Below, piece after piece: positions 1-10,082 of a stretch of 64,000 bases of DNA. Position 1 is the first letter of the stretch. Every line of letters begins with the position of its first letter. The stretch comes from Mesostigma viride (taxonomy: Eukaryota; Streptophyta; Mesostigmatophyceae; Mesostigmatales; Mesostigmataceae). A model generated the notes under the pieces. It did no database searches. It saw only the letters and a list, made by a program, of their open reading frames with translations, and was not told the origin of the DNA. The stretch spans positions 843,085 through 907,084 of the forward strand of contig RPFO01000276.1 of assembly GCA_009746045.1 (NCBI GenBank), read 5' to 3'. A program made the translations under genes and the position numbers.

Positions 1-417
<417 letters not shown>

Positions 418-480
418 ACCCCCCCCCCTTTTACAAACACCATAATTCTGCCAACGTCACTCTTCCTGGACCGTGTGATA

Positions 481-900
481 GTTACGCCCGCCGTCGTTTC
501 TTGTCTTACTGGAAGAGCACATGACCAACATTGGTTGTGCTAGTTACGCCCGCCGTCGTTTCTTTTGCCTTTTCGATGTCGAAATATATCTCGGGAAAGA
601 TGCACCCCCGTCAGTTAACTTGTCATCTTGTAAGCTCAATCTTTCCATGATAGTTACGCCCGCCGTCGTTTCTTTTGCATCTTCGATGTCGAAGTGTTTG
701 TCGTGAAAGTTGCATCCCCGTCAGCTTCTTGTAAGATCAATGTTTCATGATAGTTACGCCCGCCGTCGTTTCTTTTTTATTTTCGATGTCGAAGAATATG
801 TCGTGAAAGTTGCAGCGCGTTCGTGTCCATTGTGATCTTGTGATATCAAAGTTTCCCATGATAGTTACGCCCGCCGTCGTTTCTGTTGCTTCTCGTTCGT
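481..900 (+). repeat. Tandem units carrying the 20-bp GC-rich near-palindrome (5 copies)
   Basis: The motif GTTACGCCCGCCGTCGTTTC is exact at 481-500, 543-562, 653-672, 753-772 and 864-883. The last four lie in imperfect direct repeats of about 100-110 bp that also share a segment reading TTTCGATGTCGAAG, itself a palindromic word, and a block like GTGAAAGTTGCA. No reading frame spans the repeats convincingly. They lie upstream of the small gene starting near 995, so they could be a leader or promoter region, or the 3' end of a gene lying off the window. Confidence 0.9.
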
Positions 901-994
901 TTAAAATATCTAATGAAGTTTTTACCATCGTTCACCTAAAACAAATTACTTTAAATCTGCACCCGTTAAACCACACCCCCCTCGAAATGACTCC

Positions 995-1234
995 ATGGTT
1001 GCAGAACAAATGTCAGAAGAAGAACAAAAAAAATGCTTCGGAAACCACAAGCGCAAAAGGAAAGCCGATGACAATTTAGAGACCCTCTCGGAGGATGTGC
1101 CGGAGTTGGTTTCTTCGGATGACGAGTTTGAATACTCAAAAACATCAGGGGGACAAGTTCTTGAGAAAGCATGGAAGGTGTTTGTGACAAACGCGTTTGT
1201 GGAATGGATAAAAAAAAACTATTCCGAGGAATAG
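995..1234 (+). CDS. Small acidic/basic protein of unknown function
   Basis: An open frame of about 79 codons starts at ATG 1010 or at an upstream in-frame start near 995. It has a lysine/arginine cluster (KRKRKAD, a plausible nuclear-localisation signal) and an acidic stretch (SSDDEFEY), and ends in KKNYSEE. No family is recognised. The stop at 1232-1234 is followed by AT-rich sequence with AATAAA-like words near 1247-1262, then by the next gene. It could instead be an exon of a longer block I gene; codon content looks coding-like but support is limited. Confidence 0.45.
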   Translation: MVAEQMSEEEQKKCFGNHKRKRKADDNLETLSEDVPELVSSDDEFEYSKTSGGQVLEKAWKVFVTNAFVEWIKKNYSEE

Positions 1235-1302
1235 TAACTTGTTATTATAAAATAATAAATTAATGTTTATGAATTTTTTTGTTCGTTTTTTCCCTGAAAA
1301 AG

Positions 1303-2057
1303 ATGGAGTCCGAGATCGTGAATGAAGTCTACGGAAGCGTCCTTCAAAACGTTTTCAAACAAGTTCGCTTTCTGTCGCGTGTCATATTCGAGGAAGTTCG
1401 AGTCGCGCAGGAGAGGACAGGCCGCCACTTGGCCGTTTTATTGGCGTTTGATTCGTTCAGCCAAATGGAGAGAATTATGTACGCCCAGCTAGCTGATATG
1501 AACTTCTGTATTCAAGAGGGTTTTTTCAGACCACAGATGGATCTAAGAGTGCCCATAGACCCAAGGACGGAGTTCCGCCTTTTGGTGTCGTTCATTACAA
1601 AGGGGCCAAAGATAGAGTTGGGGGAAGAGGAAGGGGCTCAGCTTGGGTGCACCTACGGGCGCGCATTTTACCCGAATGTTACGCATTCTCTGCGCGTGAG
1701 GGCTGATGCATGTGTAGGGGCAGTACCCCTCAACATGAACTTTTTCTTGCTCTCTGACCCGATCGTGAGGGATGGGGATCGCATGCGTAGTACGCGAAAG
1801 TGCTCCAAGGAGGGTGTGGGTGCGAAACAGGACCTCATATCAAGTGGTGTAGAGGATGTAGGGATGCCAGATATTGCAGTGAGGAGTGCCAGCGTGCGGA
1901 CTGGAGTAGGCATAAGGATAGATGCGAACGTCTGAGGCAAGCGAGGGAGGTGCTGGCAGGGGTGAAGTGGGGGGTTAACGTGACGACGATACTGGATAAA
2001 ACTATGGGGTCTGATGTCGACTTCTCCTTCAACTTCCACGACGGCTCTGCCTCTTAG
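1303..2057 (+). CDS. MYND-type zinc-finger protein, frame-broken
   Basis: The frame from ATG 1303 encodes about 160 residues of an unrecognised domain (MESEIVNEV... FFLLSDP). Near 1755-1805 it gives way to a second frame, stepped back by one base, which runs to the stop at 2055-2057. This second frame has the MYND signature: a WCRGC pair, YCSEEC, then QRADWSRHKDRC. The family's usual first C-x2-C pair is imperfect here (CGC). MYND fingers mediate protein-protein contacts, often in chromatin proteins. The ATG directly follows an AG that could be a 3' splice site (CTGAAAAAG|ATG). The frame change may be a sequencing error, decay, or a tiny 14-nt GT..AG segment at 1787-1800 whose removal would join the frames. 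The MYND call is secure; the gene structure is not. Confidence 0.6.
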
Positions 2058-2156
2058 AAAAACTTGAAATGTAGAGTAATAACTTGTTTATATGATGTTA
2101 TATTTAATGTTTAATGTAATGTTTATAACGTATCATTTTCCTCCTACGCGCAGGAA

Positions 2157-2357
2157 ATGGTGGAGGTTAAGGAGAGTTTGGCCAAAAGGCAAAGGACCGA
2201 CACACTTCGACATAATGGAAGGAGTCTTCCATTGTACATCAAAAAAATAGTCGAGGATTACTGGCTCGCTTCCGACTCGACTCCTCGTCCGAGTCCGGTG
2301 ATACCGGACAGTGTCAAAGTCTGGAAGGTTTCAGCACATCAATCGCACATTGAATAG
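2157..2357 (+). CDS. Short unknown ORF in block I
   Basis: About 66 codons start at ATG 2157, just after a splice-acceptor-like CTCCTACGCGCAG ending at 2153. The product has a basic AKRQR motif and no recognised domain. The stop at 2355-2357 is followed 33 bp later by a copy of the GC-rich near-palindrome (2391-2410) and by AATAAA-like words near 2433-2455. The layout of ORF, hairpin and poly(A) signal matches the next two genes, which is the main reason to list it. It could be a small gene or an exon. Confidence 0.35.
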   Translation: MVEVKESLAKRQRTDTLRHNGRSLPLYIKKIVEDYWLASDSTPRPSPVIPDSVKVWKVSAHQSHIE

Positions 2358-2390
2358 ATAATGTTTTATCGCCATATTGCTGTTCGACAA

Positions 2391-2410
2391 GTTGCGCCTT
2401 GGGGCGTTTC
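2391..2410 (+). repeat. GC-rich near-palindrome, downstream of a stop codon
   Basis: The copy reads GTTGCGCCTTGGGGCGTTTC. The GCGCC/GGGCGT arms can pair around a short loop. It lies 33 bp after the stop at 2357 and about 40 bp before AATAAA-like signals, so it probably sits in a 3' untranslated region. Confidence 0.85.
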
Positions 2411-2492
2411 TTTGCGCCAAATTTAAACCTTCGTATTAATAAACAAGTACAATAAAAAAATTTCAAAACGTTTTTTGAATTTTATTTTCCGG

Positions 2493-2521
2493 GGCCGGTA
2501 TGTTATCGTAACTTGTCGCAG
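2493..2521 (+). promoter_or_regulatory. Conserved leader block before a start codon
   Basis: GGCCGGTATGTT at 2493-2504, followed by a pyrimidine-biased stretch ending in CGCAG, directly precedes ATG 2522. The same 12 bases recur at 3643-3654, 25 bp before the ATG at 3668. GTATGT also resembles a 5' splice site, so a 24-nt mini-intron running up to the ATG, or an initiator element, are both possible. The conservation between two paralogous genes is the firm observation. Confidence 0.5.
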
Positions 2522-3387
2522 ATGTCCGGTTCGACGGAAGATTCGTCCGATTCGTCTAGTCACCTCCTGATGGAGGATTGGCAACGACTTCAACAACACC
2601 AAGCGGTTGCCACTGTCATTCAGAGTGTTGCTCGCTCAATAGGGGCGCCGCGCAAGTGTGATGTGTCCACTTGCAAGAAAACCGCTCTCGGATTTGACTT
2701 GTATTGCCGAAAGCACGAAGAACATTCTCGTCACATCGAAAATGCCCTCAGTCGCGGACTTGGAATGGCGGGCGCCCTCGGACCTGGATTGGCGGGGGGG
2801 CCCTGCGACTTCGCCTGGACATGACTGTCGGAGAGGTCGTGGGTGTAAATTTTGATTTCACCAGGGGAGACGAGTACTTCCTTGAAGATTGGATAGTCAA
2901 AGACTCCGCGACAGGTGCGGACTTGGCAAAGGGAGGCTACGTTGCCGGCGCCCAAGAAAATGGTTGGAGTAGCTTGAGATGCTTTTTGATGACGACACCT
3001 TTTGCCGACTCGCGTGACACGGATGTAAGCGAACTTTATCGGCGTATGTGTTTTGCACTCGCCGACATTCCGCTGATAACTCAACGAGAGTTCGATTTTC
3101 GCGTGGAAACAAAAGCCAAAGCGATTGTATCCGGCGTGAAGGCGATTGTGGAGGAGGAGCAGGATTCTCTGTGTGCAGAGTATTTGGAGAGAGTGGCCCC
3201 GATGAAGACGAGGAGGTCCGAAATCTATCCTGACACCGGCAACAAGGAGGCAAAGTTGGTGGCCGCCAAAGAAGAGATGTTCGCTCGTGTCGATGAAATG
3301 GCGGCGAAAGAGGTTCCGAGAGTTCGCTCGATCGGTTGTTGCAAAACCTGCAGAGAGTGGAACGAGTCGCGGGACAGTCTATATTGA
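2522..3387 (+). CDS. Zinc-knuckle protein A, paralogue of the next gene, frame-broken
   Basis: The product begins MSGSTEDSSDSSS and continues with a Cys/His knuckle CDVSTCKKTALGFDLYCRKH, the pattern C-x4-C-x(n)-C-x2-H seen in small zinc-binding repeats of many eukaryotic unknowns. The first frame stops at 2819-2821. The frame stepped back by one base, reached around the G7 run at 2794-2800, continues without interruption from LRLRLDMTVGEVVGV to the stop at 3385-3387, giving roughly 285 residues in total. The C-terminal half ends in a second Cys pair (CCKTC). Its gene-scale partner at 3668 shares the knuckle, the leader block and the hairpins downstream. Function is unknown; DNA or protein binding is a guess from the knuckle. 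Confidence 0.5.
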
Positions 3388-3392
3388 TATGA

Positions 3393-3552
3393 GTTGCGCC
3401 CGCCGGCGTTTCTCTGGTCTTGAATGCCCCCCCTCTACATACACATTATATTGTCTGGACATTCGTATGTAGTGACAATCGTAGTCGATGTGATTGCCAT
3501 TCGTTTGTACGTAGAAAGTGGTTGTTGAGGAAGTTGCGCCCCAGGGCGTTTC
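3393..3552 (+). repeat. Two GC-rich near-palindromes in the 3' region
   Basis: GTTGCGCCCGCCGGCGTTTC lies at 3393-3412, only five bases after the stop codon at 3387, and GTTGCGCCCCAGGGCGTTTC at 3533-3552. In the second copy the arms GCGCCC/GGGCGT pair almost perfectly although their sequence differs from the first copy. An AATAAA-like word follows near 3604. Confidence 0.88.
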
Positions 3553-3642
3553 TTTGTTGCATTTTCTTCAAATTTTAGCTCGCATAAATAGATGAAGATG
3601 ACTTAATAAATGCCAGTTTTTTTTAATAATATAAACTACTCG

Positions 3643-3667
3643 CGGCCGGTATGTTCTGGTTTCGCAG
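3643..3667 (+). promoter_or_regulatory. Second copy of the conserved leader block
   Basis: GGCCGGTATGTT at 3643-3654 is followed by a short stretch ending in TTTCGCAG, which abuts ATG 3668. A TATAAA-like word lies at about 3629-3634. Compare 2493-2521. Confidence 0.5.
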
Positions 3668-4360
3668 ATGTCCAGTCTGACGGTCGACATAAGGGGACGT
3701 CCATATCAGGACGCTGTTTTCCGGATTTTTGAGAAGGATCCCGAAAAGAAGTGCCGGGATAGGAAATGTAAAAAGCTGTCAATTACCGACATGGGTCTGT
3801 GTGGGGAACACATCGTAGCTTTTGGAAAGGACATGATTTCCCGTCATTTGCAACAATACGTTGACAACAATTGTGTGGGAGGGGCGCAGATGGACGTCCT
3901 TCTTGAGGATGGAGTGGACGGAGCCAAAAGGGCTGTAATTCGGCTGTCGGAAATGGATGATGACAAAGAGGACGTGAACATTCGCCTTAAGAGGCACGAC
4001 GATAACACGGCCGATTGTGTGTTTGGGTCTCGAGGAGTGGCGGATGAGAGGCAGGTCTTCCATGATGCCGCGGAGAAGGTGGTGGAATGGATGATGGGTT
4101 GGTCAAATCTTGACGTTCGCATATTCAACCGTCTGACGTCTGATTTCCTTCTCCGGGGAAGTTTCAAGATGGTTGACCGTGCAAGGCAGTCCAGGAACCA
4201 GGTATCCGTTTCCATGGCCAGTCCGATCGCACGCATGATTGAGGGGGCCCTCTTCCGCGCAACCTTGCCTCGAGATTTCGAAAATACCGTGAAGGGCTCG
4301 ACCGAAAATCAGCAGCGATTTCCCATTCGCGAACCACTTATGGGTCGACGGAGGTGGTAA
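3668..4360 (+). CDS. Zinc-knuckle protein B (230 aa)
   Basis: An intact frame runs from ATG 3668 to the stop at 4358-4360. Residues 30-50 hold a knuckle (KKCRDRKCKKL... GLCGEH), equivalent to that of the gene at 2522. The rest is a mixed alpha/beta-looking sequence with an acidic middle (EMDDDKEDVN) and no recognised motif. It is the only block I gene with a single unbroken long frame, so it is the best reference for the family. The start directly follows CGCAG and the conserved leader. Two hairpins follow the stop. Function unknown. Confidence 0.6.
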   Translation: MSSLTVDIRGRPYQDAVFRIFEKDPEKKCRDRKCKKLSITDMGLCGEHIVAFGKDMISRHLQQYVDNNCVGGAQMDVLLEDGVDGAKRAVIRLSEMDDDKEDVNIRLKRHDDNTADCVFGSRGVADERQVFHDAAEKVVEWMMGWSNLDVRIFNRLTSDFLLRGSFKMVDRARQSRNQVSVSMASPIARMIEGALFRATLPRDFENTVKGSTENQQRFPIREPLMGRRRW

Positions 4361-4440
4361 CGGAATTTTTTTGCATTTCCTTGCCAATGATTCTTTATGA
4401 GGGACATAGAGTTGTTTGTATAGAGAGTGAATTGACGAAA

Positions 4441-4573
4441 GTTGCGACGGCGGTCGCATCTTTTAGTGCGTCGTTCTCTTGTTATGAATCTCTGTTCATT
4501 CTGAATTATAACGTTGTTTGTACCTTGACATAATGATGCATTTTTTGTATTGAGTTGCGACGTGGGGCGCATC
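4441..4573 (+). repeat. Two divergent GC-rich near-palindromes
   Basis: GTTGCGACGGCGGTCGCATC at 4441-4460 and GTTGCGACGTGGGGCGCATC at 4554-4573. In the first, GCGAC pairs perfectly with GTCGC: both the A-T and the outer G-C pair differ from the commoner copies, which is what compensatory change would look like. They lie between the stop at 4360 and the next start at 4623. Confidence 0.85.
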
Positions 4574-4622
4574 TTCCTGCTGACTCGTATGTTTTTTCCA
4601 ATTTTTTTGTTTTGTGTTGCAG

Positions 4623-7600
4623 ATGGAAAAGGGCGGCCCTACATCGCAGGTGGTCGGCGACTCTCCCCCTAGGGGGAAGGGTCAGAAGGGCAACCAGTTC
4701 AGGCCCAAGGCGCCTCCCCACAACAGCCTCCTCACAAGCGTGCAAGGGAGGGCACGCCGCCCCCAATGGTGGAATCTGGTGTCAGCTTTGCCGCGGTCAC
4801 TGGGAAGGATGAGTACCACGGTGGTCTTGAGATGGTGGACGATCCGGTTAAGCGGATTCAGATTGAGCGGTTTGAGCGACTCGCGAATGGCACTCGTGAA
4901 CAGCAATTCGCGCTGTACCAAGACATCCTTAATGACAAACCTGAAGTCGCCAAGGTGCCTTATACCTCCAAGCGCACATTCATGCCTCGTTTCGAAACCC
5001 TGCTCCAGCAGGAGCTAAGGTTGCGTCGGTTGGCTCAGAATGCGCCAGAGACAGTAGCCGCCGCGCCCTCCCATGCCGCGCCTGCCGCAGTAGCCCAAAA
5101 GAGGGGGGAGAGTGTGCACGAGTCGGCCGCAGTGCCCTCAACCGCAAGGGATCCCCCCGCGACTTCCAAGCCGGTCGCGACGGGCGATATGCCCCCGCCG
5201 CGGCAGAGGGGAAGGGGGAAGGGGGTCGATGGAGGGGAAGTCCTCGATGTTTTCGATATGACGCTGGGCAATTTGGAAGGTGGCGGGCCGATCTTCGTAA
5301 GTCTCCGCCCATTAATTGATGTCGTGAAATACAATAGCATTTTTTTGCAATATTCGCCAGACATGTCATTTCCGACAACTAAGCGGATTTTTACTTTCCG
5401 TTGAAATGTTCGCAGGGCCGGCAAGAGGATGTTGGTGCAAGAGAAGCCCGCTCAATGGCGGGAAGCACCCAGGTACATGAGTGCGTCAGATTCCTCTCCG
5501 GTTTACTTGTATTGAAAAGGTTTGCGTGCGTATATCCTTGTTTATTTTTGTAGTAATTTTTTTCTTGTGAATGGACAATCGCGTTTGCTATTTTTACAGG
5601 GAAGTCCGTTCGAGCAGCAAGAGGGCGGTGACAGGAGGGGAAGTGGATCTTACGGTGGTTCCACTGCAGAGGGGGGAAGGGTAAGTTACCGTTGACTTAA
5701 ATTGAAAGTTTAGGTTCGTCCTCAATTGACAGAGTTACGACGGCCGGCGTTTCTCTACACTTTTCTTACATTAAAAATCTTCCGTTGATAATGTTCTTGC
5801 AGGAAGCCGGTCGTCAGGGTGGGGCAAATCTCCAGGGAGAGGGGGCTATCGCTGTCGGTGAGCCTGTGTCAGAGGGCGCGGGTGGAAGCGACGGCGATAC
5901 TGCGAAAATGACACGCTTTAAGGAGCAAGCGGATGCTTATCAACTGAGAAGTTGGCAAAGTGGGTTGTGGCCGAGGTGAGAACGGAAACAGCCCCACCTG
6001 AGGTACGGAACCAGATGATGACTCTCCATCAAGTCGCTGAGTTGATCGTGAAGAATGCGTGCCGGCCCGATGGCGCCACACAGCCTGAGGAGATCCCGAG
6101 CGCCAAGGCCTTGATAAAGTGGATGCAGGAGAACCTGTTCGAGGGCAAAGGAAGGAGAGGAAGTGTAAACTGTTGACGGTGACGAGCGGACGCCAAGACT
6201 CTGATCAAGATGTTGAAGGAACACGATGCCCGCCGGGACAAGTCTCCGAAGATCGCGAAGGGGTCGAAGAAAGCGGCTGAAGCAGCAGCGGTTGAGGGGA
6301 ATGAGGTAAGTCTACCTCTGTTGTGAGGGGGGCTTTGTTCTTGAGGTCCACGTTTCATGTAGGTTGCGACGGCCGGCGTTTCTTAAGTGTGACACTTACT
6401 TCCTTTTGACTAACACTTACTTCCTTTCCTGATTTCGCATCGTTGAGGGAAATGAGCCAAGTGTACCTCTGTTGTGAGGGGGGCTCTGATCTTGAGGTTT
6501 AGGTTTCATCTAGGTTGCGACGGCCGGCGTTTCTCAAGTGTGACATTTACTTTATTCCTTTCGGTTATGCTTTCCTGATTTTTTCATATCATTGTTAAGG
6601 GGAACGAGGTAAGTATACCTCTGTTGTGAGGGGGGCTTTGATGTTGAGGTTCAGGTTTCATGTAGGTTGCGACGGCCGGCGTTTCTCAATCGACATTTAC
6701 TTTATTCCTTTTGGTTATGCTTTCCTGATTTTTTCGCATCACTGCAGTACGTGCAGGCCGAGAGGGCGACCCACGCGGCCATCCTGTACTCAATCAGCCT
6801 CGACCAGCACGCGCGCCGCGAGAACATGAAAATAGATAGTACGTGGACTGCTGCCGTCGACGAACACCAGAAGGGACTCTCCGAAGCACTTGCGACCTAC
6901 AAGGGGAAGGCGCTGAAGGGAAAGGGGAAAGGAAAGGAGGTGGAGGTTGCGGATGCTCCCGTGTCTCTGCTTGAGAAATGGGAGAAGTCCCCGGTGTCGC
7001 AGGATGATGATGACATCCTGGATGTGAACGATGAGATCGCGAAGGGCAAACGGTTGCGGAAGCAGCTTGCCGTTCAGCCTCGGGACCTCGATGAGATGTC
7101 CAAAGCCTTGGTGCATCGAAATCGGGTGTGGACAAGGAACCTGTTCGTGGGGCCTCAGAAGCTCCTCGCACGAGACTTGCATCTGTCTAGAGCCGAGCAG
7201 AACGCCACCATTTTTGCAAACTCGGAGTCCGACTACGGCCACGACAAGCTGGTGATTCCTGTGTGGCGGTACTCGTTCCAGTTTTTGGCTGACCGGTGCC
7301 CCAACACTTTTCATGACTGGATGAAAAAGGAAGGCACCCAGCGTCAGCTCGCGCAACTCTTCGGGGAGATGGGGGGGCACGGACAATGAAGGCTGGCTAC
7401 GCTCGCGCAATGACTGACAAAGAGATTGATATCTACCTGCGAACGAGCTCGGCCAAGGGAATGGCCGAAGCTGCTTCCACCGCGGTTCTGACAGGACCGG
7501 CCGATTTCTGGACGATCTTAAGCCCGTGGACGTGAGAAAGGCCGCGCTTTTGGACAGTTTGTGCAAGTCCGCCTGGGAGATGGCTCCACTCGAGAAGAAG

Positions 7601-10051
7601 CCACCGTTGCCGCCAGCCATTTGCGGCTTTCTCGTGCTGGACGGGAACCACTTTACCACACTCATCAAATCGGTGAAATTCGAACTGGTCACCGACAATA
7701 TGACGGTGGACCAAAGATCTGTGTGGTACCAGGCAATGCTGAATGGTTTCATGAAGGCGGAAAAGCTCAGGGTCGTTGCGCGGGGAGGGAAGGAGCAGGA
7801 GGTCACGAAGACCGTGGCCGCGGCGAAGCTGGAGGAGTGGGCAACTGATTGGACGAATTTCGGGGGGTGGACGTGCAGATGCTCAAGGGTGAGACCATCC
7901 TGCCGACCTGGTGGCAGATCCGTGAACAGAAGGTAAGCCAGGTTGCGACCGCCGGCGTTTCTATAAGTGGTTTTCTTGTGTTAATTTCAGTATGCCATTA
8001 GTTCGGTCAAGATGCGACCGCCGGCGTTTCTATAAGGGGTTTTCATGTTCCACCTTAGCATGCCATATTTTGGTCAAGATGCGACCGCCGGCGTTTCTGT
8101 CAGTCGTATTCTTGTTCTCAGTTGAGTTGTGCTTATTTGGGAGGACTGTCGATGTGTCTCTGCGCGTTGTTGCCCTACGGGGATGCAGGTTACCGAACAA
8201 GTCGGCAAGATGATCGAAGTTGTCAGGCAGCTCGGGAACGCCATGAACGCCGAGGACACAGCCCAAGCCAAGGCAACGTGGGGCTCAGCGCTGGGGGATG
8301 TGCACCGGGCCTACCAGGCATATGGACCCGTCAAGAGAGGGAAGGGCGTGTCTCTCCCAACTCCTCTGTACGGCAAGATCTGGGCGATTGTGAAGCCCTT
8401 TTGGCAGAAAGGAGAGCAAGCCAAGGCCGAAGGGGACGGCGCAGGCGACAAGGCAGGGGGGCTGAAGAGACGGACAAGTGGGGGCCGGACCAGAAGAACT
8501 TCATGCAGCGCTGGCTGTTCTGGTGTGAGGACCCTTTGAAGCCCGCTGTCGACGGCAAGCCGGCGATCGCACAGGATATCGCGGCTCGGCAAGACTTCCT
8601 TGACACGCGCCCTAAAGACAAGGCGCACGAACTGTCCATTTTCACCGCGCATCGGGAACTTGCGAGTTTCCAGTACTTCGACAGCCTGATCCAAGCGCCG
8701 ATCATGTCCTGTGAGGCCCCTCCCAGCAACCTGATAAAAATAATGGAAGTCGCCAAGAATTTGATAGAGGCGGCAAAGCAATTCGCCCACATCAAGTTCC
8801 TGGAGAACCCCGAGCTGATGGCCGCTTGCAAACAACTAAACGGGACTTTCGACCCCGTATTGGTGAGGGAGCACGTGTTTGGCGTGAAGCTGAAGGGCAC
8901 CTTCGCCACGGACCTCGACAAGTTCATCGCCGACTGCCGCCTGACCAGAGACTTTTGGCGGGTGGTCGTCACGGCCACGAGGGCGATCATTCTCACGCTG
9001 AGGGACCTTCCGCCGGCTAAAAGGAAAGTGGTCGACCAGAAGGACTGGAAGTTCCCGAGAGGGCTGCTCGCTTCCCACCCCCGTCATTTGTATGACGATT
9101 TGGGGGTGAAGACCAAACATCTGCTGGGTGTGCCACAGGAGGCGGCGGCGGAGGTCGAGAAGGAGGTCGAGGAGGCGGCGGAGGAGGGGACTACCAAGGC
9201 CAAGAAGGGGTGGGGAAGGTTGGAAGCCTACAGCGATTGGAAGGGGGTGAGGATGGGATCCGACTGGATCGCATACAGGACAATGACATGGAAGGAAAAC
9301 GAAAAAAGAAAGGATCTGGTGGTGACGAAGGTGGTGGACGAGTTGTGCACGGGGAATTACAAAATTCCTCGGTCGCTGGAGGACCAGGCGTTTGCTGTGC
9401 TGGACCTGGCAGCTGACAGCAACGAGAAGTGGAGGAACCTGCGCAAGTGGGACGCAGACTGCATTCCGGAGGAGAGCAACATTCCCAAACCCTCCTCGCA
9501 TTTGAGCCCGGTCGTGTGGGATGTGGTTGACAAGATGACCAACGCCCTTTTTAGGGGACCCTGCAGAGTTCTGCTGGTGTTCGGGGAGCCCGCCCATATC
9601 CGCCGGTGGAAGCGCCTGGTCCGCCTTATCAAATATTGGCTTGTTGAAGATGGGTGGGAAGGCCTCAAATACTTTTCCGACGACGATTCTTCGTCTGATG
9701 AGGATGATGATTCGGAGAAGGGGGAAGAGGGGGAGGCGGATGAGGATGAGAAGGAGGAGGATGAGGAGGAGGAGGAGGAGGAGGAGGAGGACGAGGAGGA
9801 CGAGGAGGACGAGGAGGACGAGGAGGACGAGGAGGACGAGGAGGACGAGGAGGAGGATATTGCTGAGGGGCACCCGCCCGGGTGGGTGAGGGGCAGGCGG
9901 AGGGGGAGAAAGGGGATGGGGATGGGGAGAGGGAGGAGGGGGAGGGGGAGAGGGACGGGGGAGGAGATGGAAGGGGAGGGAAAAAGCGCAGTCGGGGTGA
10001 TGGAGGCTCGCGTGATGAGACAATGGGGGGGATGAAGACAACAGGGGGGAG
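4623..10051 (+). CDS. Large multi-exon block I gene with acidic tract, frame-broken; function unknown
   Basis: ATG 4623 directly follows a 3' splice site (GTGTTGCAG). Exons delimited by good GT-AG signals are 4623-5296, 5416-5472, 5600-5680, 5803-6305, 6748-7932 and 8189-10051. The predicted product is lysine/glutamate rich. Notable parts are a KRAREGTPPP segment, an internal repeat (SAKALIKWM... and DAKTLIKML... near 6100 and 6200), WWQIREQK before the donor at 7933, and an acidic run of Asp/Glu coded by GAGGAC repeats at 9737-9857, followed by Arg/Gly-rich sequence. Frame steps of -1 occur near 4672, 5940, 7371, 7490, 7862, 8456, 9980 and 10025, and stops interrupt the frame at 6174-6182. 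No homologous family is recognised. It may be more than one gene, or a decayed element ORF. Confidence 0.5.
5734..5753 (+). repeat. GC-rich near-palindrome inside an intron
   Basis: GTTACGACGGCCGGCGTTTC lies in the middle of the intron 5681-5802, between donor GTAAGT and acceptor TTCTTGCAG. Confidence 0.85.
6297..6747 (+). repeat. Intron tandemly triplicated with its exon edge and hairpin
   Basis: Three units of about 151 bp each start with an exon-like GGGAATGAG or close variant, run through ACCTCTGTTGTGAGGGGGGC, and carry the motif GTTGCGACGGCCGGCGTTTC at 6363, 6514 and 6666. Copies 1 and 3 keep the donor GAG|GTAAGT; copy 2 has lost it (GAGCCAAGT). Only copy 3 ends in a usable acceptor, CACTGCAG at 6747. 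The simplest splicing is 6305 to 6748, but the donor of copy 3 near 6607 could also be used. Confidence 0.85.
7933..8188 (+). repeat. Intron with three hairpin units in tandem
   Basis: The donor GTAAGC at 7933 and acceptor GGATGCAG at 8188 bound an intron with motif copies at 7942-7961, 8011-8030 and 8078-8097. Repeat units are 67-69 bp. Copies 2 and 3 begin GATGCG rather than GTTGCG. A further acceptor-like TTAATTTCAG ends at 7990, between copies 1 and 2. Confidence 0.85.
9737..9857 (+). repeat. GAGGAC/GAGGAG codon repeat (Asp/Glu tract)
   Basis: A near-perfect hexamer and trimer repeat within the exon 8189-10051, coding for an uninterrupted acidic run. Acidic tracts of this kind occur in histone- and chromatin-binding proteins, but the composition alone does not prove such a role. 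Confidence 0.9.
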
Positions 10052-10082
10052 GTAAGCGCCAGCGTGCTGGTGAAGGAGACTC

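Noticed and set aside
1668-2039. Minus-strand frames over the MYND gene and other block I genes
   Set aside because: Antisense shadows; the plus strand carries the recognisable MYND residues.
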